From positions 1 to 64,000 of the forward strand of contig NZ_BOMN01000032.1 of NCBI RefSeq assembly GCF_016862215.1: DNA of 64,000 nt, given 5' to 3'. The DNA is from Winogradskya humida. Its GTDB lineage: Bacteria; Actinomycetota; Actinomycetes; Mycobacteriales; Micromonosporaceae. Under the pieces are notes generated by a model. The model made no database searches. It saw only the letters and a list, made by a program, of their open reading frames with translations, and was not told the origin of the DNA. Positions 60,513-64,000 of the stretch are shown here, one piece after another; positions within the stretch are counted from its first letter, which is position 1, and each line of letters starts with the position of its first letter. The translations under genes were made by a program, and so were the position numbers.

Positions 60513-63152
60513 ATGAGACGCCGCACTCTGTTCGCCCTGGGCCTCGGCGCTGCCCTGCCGCTCCCGTCATCGCCGGGGGAGTCCTTCGAGCAGCGATTCG
60601 CCAACCCCGGGGCCGGGACCGCGGCGAAGTTCCGCTGGTGGTGGCCGCACGGGCTGGTCGACCCGGCGGAGATCGCCCGGGAGGTCGACCGGATCGCCGA
60701 CGCGGGGTTCGGTGGGGTGGAGATCCAGGACGTGCACCACAGCGTCAAGGAGGATCTCGACGTTGTCGGGCACGGGTGGGGAACGCCGGCGTGGCTGGCG
60801 GCGGTCGAGGTCGCGCTGCGCCGTGCCAAGGCCCGCGGGATCACCGTCGACCTGGCGATGGGGCCGTGCTGGCCGACGGCGGTGCCGACGATTACGCCCG
60901 AGCATCCGGCGGCGGCGAAGGAACTCGTGCACACCGTCGTGCCGTTCACCGGGTCGTACTCGGGGCCGGTCAGCGGGTCGATCGTCCAGGTTGCGCGGGT
61001 CGTGTCGGGGGCGGTGCTCGACCCCGCTTCGGTGCGGACGTTGACGCCGGCGAACGGGCAGCTCAGCGTTGACGTCGGCGAGGGTGACTGGTTGCTGTTC
61101 AGCTATGCCGAGCGCGGGTCGGGGCAGCAACCCGAGGCCGGGCCGCACACGTCACCACCCGCCTATGTGGTTGATCATTTCGGGCGGCTCGGCACTGATG
61201 CTGTGTTGTCCGAGTGGAATTCAAATATCCTTAACCGGACAATTAGGGCGCTGCTGCGGGATGCTGGGGGCGATCTTTTCGAGGACTCGCTGGAGATCGA
61301 GACTGACTGGACGATTTGGACCAATCGGTTGTTGGTCGAGTTTCGGGAGCGGCGGGGCTATGACCTGCTGCCATATCTGCCGGTGATCATTCAGCGCGAT
61401 GAGAAGTACCCGTACTCGTTCGACAGTGTGACGTCCAACCACGTGCGCGACGACTACAACCTCACCTTGTCGGACTTGTACCATGAAAACCACCTGCTCC
61501 CGTTGCGGGAATTCGCGCACGGCCTCGGGATGCAACTGCGGGTCCAGCCGTACGGGCTCCAGACCGACGCCATCCGCAGCGCCGCCCTGCTCGACGTGCC
61601 GGAGAGCGAGTCGCTGGGCTTCAAGAACCTCGACGACTACCGGGTGCTCGCGTCCGGGCGTGACCTCGGCGGGAACCTGCTGCTGTCGTGCGAGGCGGCC
61701 GCGTACGCGAACGGCGCCTACAGCACGAGCTGGGACAAGGTGCTGCAGACGATGGGCAGCGTGTTCGCCGGTGGGGTCAATCAGGCGGTGCTGCACGGAT
61801 TCGCGTATTCGGGTGCGGTTCCCGGGGCGGCGTGGCCGGGCTTCGCGGCATTCTCGCCCTACAACGGCAACGGCATCGGGTACGCCGAAGCCTGGGGCCC
61901 GCGGCAGCCCACGTGGCGGCACGTGCCGGACATCGCGGGGTGGTTCGCGCGTACGCAGATGGTGCTGCGCCTCGGCAGGGCCCGCACCGACCTGGTGTTC
62001 TTCCGGCAGAAGGGCTGGACGGCCACGGGGATCGGCGCTCCGTGGGCCACCAACGACGGCATTCCGATCGGGTGGACGCATGGCTTCCTCAGTGAGGCGG
62101 CGCTGGCCCTTCCCCGCGCCCACGTGCGTAACGGGCGGCTCGCTCCGGACGGGCCGGCCTACAAGGCGCTGATCCTCGACGGCGACATCTTCCGCGGTAA
62201 GGAACACGCGCTCACCGATCGTGCGGCCGCGCTGATCTCGGGCTTTGCGCGCGCCGGACTTCCGGTGATCGTTGTCGGGGACTGGTCCGCGGACCCCCGA
62301 TTGAATGACCTGCTCGCCCGCGCGACCATCGTGCCAGATATGTCGGGAATTCCGGGTGCGTTGGAGGCGCTCGGCGTGACGCGGGATGTGGTCTACGAGC
62401 GGTCGACGCTGATGACCGTGCGGCGCGTGGACGGCGACACCGACTACTACTACCTGGCCAACGCGCGGCACGCCGAGAACCGCAAGATCGTCGACATCGA
62501 CCACGACGTGTGGCTTACCGCCCGCTCGCGAAAAGCCGTCCCGCACCTGCTCGACGCCTGGACGGGCCGCATCACGGGGCTACCCTTCACCCGCGACGGC
62601 GATCGCATCAAGATCCGCGCGACGCTCAAGCCCGGCCAGTCGATGCTCGTCGCGCTCAAGGCGGGCAAGCCGGCCCTCCCGCCCGTCCGGACCGTTGCCG
62701 ACCCGCCCACCCCGCTCACGACCTGGGATCTCGAGGTCGAGGACTGGCAGCCGACCGGCCGTTCCACGCGCCGCGTTTCCCTCAGTGCTCTGGCGCCGTG
62801 GTCCGCGATCCCCGGCCTGGAGGACGTCTCCGGGATCGGTCGCTACCGAACCACCATCGAAGTGCCACGCGGTCTGGGTGCCTATCTCGAGCTGGGCGAG
62901 GTCTTCGACACCTGTCGGGTACGCGTGAACGACAGTCCGCTCCCGCCCGCCGACGTCCTGAACCCGATCGTCGACATCGGACCGTACGTGCGGCCGGGAC
63001 GGAACACGATCGAGGTCGAGGTGGCGACGACGTTGCTCAACAGGCTGCGGACCACGAACCCCGCGGTCTTCGGCATCGCCACCCGGCAGGCGTACGGCCT
63101 GATCGGCCCCGTCCAGCTCCGGTGGTACCGAACTCACTTCCAGGGCGCGTGA
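60513..63152 (+). CDS. GH106-type glycoside hydrolase (alpha-L-rhamnosidase-like)
   Basis: 879 residues. N-terminus MRRRTLFALGLGAALPLPSSPG looks like a Tat-type or Sec signal. Then RFANPGAGTAAKFRWWWPHGLVDPAEIAREVDRIADAGFGGVEIQDV, the (beta/alpha)8 start of the GH106/GH2-like rhamnosidase group, with DSLEIETDWTIWTNRLLVEFRERRGYDLLPYLP, LSCEAAAYANGAYSTSWDKVLQTM, and a C-terminal beta sandwich (YLELGEVFDTCRVRVND). ATG 60513 follows GGGAGG. Behind two LacI-type operators, so probably sugar-inducible. It likely removes rhamnose or another deoxy-sugar from plant polysaccharides. The 3' end overlaps the convergent gene by 19 bp. Confidence 0.82.
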   Translation: MRRRTLFALGLGAALPLPSSPGESFEQRFANPGAGTAAKFRWWWPHGLVDPAEIAREVDRIADAGFGGVEIQDVHHSVKEDLDVVGHGWGTPAWLAAVEVALRRAKARGITVDLAMGPCWPTAVPTITPEHPAAAKELVHTVVPFTGSYSGPVSGSIVQVARVVSGAVLDPASVRTLTPANGQLSVDVGEGDWLLFSYAERGSGQQPEAGPHTSPPAYVVDHFGRLGTDAVLSEWNSNILNRTIRALLRDAGGDLFEDSLEIETDWTIWTNRLLVEFRERRGYDLLPYLPVIIQRDEKYPYSFDSVTSNHVRDDYNLTLSDLYHENHLLPLREFAHGLGMQLRVQPYGLQTDAIRSAALLDVPESESLGFKNLDDYRVLASGRDLGGNLLLSCEAAAYANGAYSTSWDKVLQTMGSVFAGGVNQAVLHGFAYSGAVPGAAWPGFAAFSPYNGNGIGYAEAWGPRQPTWRHVPDIAGWFARTQMVLRLGRARTDLVFFRQKGWTATGIGAPWATNDGIPIGWTHGFLSEAALALPRAHVRNGRLAPDGPAYKALILDGDIFRGKEHALTDRAAALISGFARAGLPVIVVGDWSADPRLNDLLARATIVPDMSGIPGALEALGVTRDVVYERSTLMTVRRVDGDTDYYYLANARHAENRKIVDIDHDVWLTARSRKAVPHLLDAWTGRITGLPFTRDGDRIKIRATLKPGQSMLVALKAGKPALPPVRTVADPPTPLTTWDLEVEDWQPTGRSTRRVSLSALAPWSAIPGLEDVSGIGRYRTTIEVPRGLGAYLELGEVFDTCRVRVNDSPLPPADVLNPIVDIGPYVRPGRNTIEVEVATTLLNRLRTTNPAVFGIATRQAYGLIGPVQLRWYRTHFQGA

Positions 63153-63535
63153 ATGACCTTGTCAACCGCGATCTTGAAAACCACCCGAACCTGATCCCGC
63201 CCCCCGAACCACGGATAAGGCCCCCCGAGATACTTCTGAGCCAACTCCTCGATCAGCTCTACCCCGCCCTTCTCGGTGACCTCCACAACCCGTCCCTTCA
63301 CCGAGAAATAATCGGACGCATCGGCAGGATCGGTAACAATCACCGACACCCGGGGATCCCGCTCAACATTGCTGACCTTCCGGAACCCGGCCACCGTATT
63401 GATCAGGATGTGCTCCCCATCCGTCCCGACCCACGTCTCGGTCAACTGCGGCGAGCCATCCGGATCAACCGTCGCGATGAAACACGGGCTCGCTTTGCCC
63501 AGCAACTCAACCAGGCCCTCAGGAATACTCGTCAT
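63134..63535 (-). CDS. PPOX-class (F420/FMN split-barrel) enzyme
   Basis: 133 residues. MTSIPEGLVELLGKASPCFIATVDPDGSPQLTETWVGTDGEHILINTVAG, then KVSNVERDPRVSVIVTDPADASDYFSVKGRVVEVTEKGGVELIEELAQKYLGG: the single-domain flavin/F420 split-barrel fold. Members in actinomycetes are usually F420-dependent reductases. Substrate unknown. Confidence 0.88.
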   Translation of the reverse strand: MTSIPEGLVELLGKASPCFIATVDPDGSPQLTETWVGTDGEHILINTVAGFRKVSNVERDPRVSVIVTDPADASDYFSVKGRVVEVTEKGGVELIEELAQKYLGGPYPWFGGRDQVRVVFKIAVDKVIHAPWK

Positions 63536-63632
63536 CCCGCAAACCTAGGCCGTACCCCTCCACGCGGCCCACCCGGCTCTGCGGATCGGGTACTTGTCGG
63601 GGGCGCCGGGACGGCACAGGGTCTGGGGCTGG

Positions 63633-64000
63633 TTACGCCTCGACCGCAGTGACCTCTGCGGGATGAGTGGCCGCGACTTCGTCGTACTCGTGTGGCCAGT
63701 AATGTTTGAGCACGGGAATTGCTACTCCGAGTTGCCGTGCTAGCTGCTGGATGTGAACTCGAATGTACGAGGTGACGATTGGCAGCCCCGCATTGCGTGA
63801 GAATTCGTCCATAAGCCCAGCTGGGGGCTCTTCGATCTCTTCGCTCAGCGCAAATATCGCAGCGACGTCGACCGCGAACAGGGCTCCTCGGCCATTCATT
63901 TCAATGCGGCATCTGAATGTCAACGAGTCGGTTTCGAAGTCAATCGAAACTTCTAGGTTGGAGTGATCCGAGTCTGCCGCCAGGTCTTCAAGGCCGAAGC
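63633..64000 (-). CDS. SecB-like chaperone, C-terminal part (runs off right edge)
   Basis: The minus-strand frame is open from the window edge to a stop at 63633, giving about 121 residues. The TTG at 63923 is not needed as a start. Readable sequence: LEVSIDFETDSLTFRCRIEM, ALFAVDVAAIFALSEEIEEPPAGLMDEFSRNAGLPIVTSYIRVHIQQLARQLGVAIPVL. This follows the strand-helix order of SecB-type chaperones, whose actinobacterial examples often protect antitoxins (for example Rv1957). Codon use is less GC-rich than the neighbours. The N-terminus and any toxin partner are outside the window. Confidence 0.6.
   Translation of the reverse strand, partial: FGLEDLAADSDHSNLEVSIDFETDSLTFRCRIEMNGRGALFAVDVAAIFALSEEIEEPPAGLMDEFSRNAGLPIVTSYIRVHIQQLARQLGVAIPVLKHYWPHEYDEVAATHPAEVTAVEA

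Overview
The window is very GC-rich, has strongly GC-biased third codon positions and uses many GTG starts. It carries actinobacterial marker genes: septation protein SepH, DUF3027, DUF2530, a SigL-type ECF sigma factor with its zinc anti-sigma, mqnB of the futalosine menaquinone pathway, citA and PspC. I infer a chromosomal segment of a filamentous actinomycete, most likely Micromonosporaceae (Actinoplanes-like). The genus is an inference from family content. Many genes look leaderless: a TANNNT-type -10 box ends 6-8 nt before the start codon and there is no Shine-Dalgarno.

Layout. 0-9.6 kb: 5' end of mqnB, then transporters and regulators (MFS, DUF3027, DUF2530, NCS2 purine permease, MarR, MFS, GntR, CynX-like MFS). 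9.7-21.9 kb: housekeeping metabolism, with a repeat-bearing small protein, ThpR, SepH, an aminotransferase, SerC, citrate synthase 2, PdxH, MFS, aldose epimerase, nitroreductase, a ParB-like small protein, glutaryl-CoA dehydrogenase-type ACAD and DUF4230. 21.9-22.9 kb: gene-free island bounded by two oppositely oriented copies of a long hairpin element. 22.9-35.9 kb: UvrA-like ATPase, reductase, PspC, cell-surface polymer genes (CDP-alcohol phosphatidyltransferase, GT2/CDP-glycerol transferase), sugar ABC ATPase, anti-sigma kinase, and beta-phosphoglucomutase with GH65 phosphorylase. 35.9-36.7 kb: terminator, third long hairpin and four tandem-repeat arrays.

37.3-41.7 kb is a cell-envelope block. 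Two paralogous secreted coiled-coil proteins with a LAS-type zinc-peptidase motif diverge from a shared region, and each is preceded by its own c-di-AMP (ydaO-type) riboswitch. A TagGH-like polysaccharide ABC exporter follows. 41.9-47.7 kb: TetR, PAS-GGDEF-EAL protein, secreted GH76 mannanase, small secreted proteins and a lipoprotein.

47.5-51.1 kb is an accessory island. It holds a three-gene ABC-three-component (ABC-3C) conflict system: a nuclease-like effector, middle component MC6 and a DUF2326 coiled-coil ATPase. A 21-bp sequence occurs at both edges, in one case immediately upstream of a truncated antitoxin-like gene. 51.1-55.4 kb: three secreted proteins with SipW/camelysin-type N-termini, one of them a 1101-aa LamG protein. 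55.6-60.3 kb: TPR-GGDEF, DUF1996, and a SigL-like sigma/anti-sigma operon divergent from a lipoprotein, with identical ECF promoters on both sides. 60.4-64 kb: GH106-type glycosidase behind LacI-type operators, an F420/PPOX enzyme, and a partial SecB-like chaperone running off the right edge.
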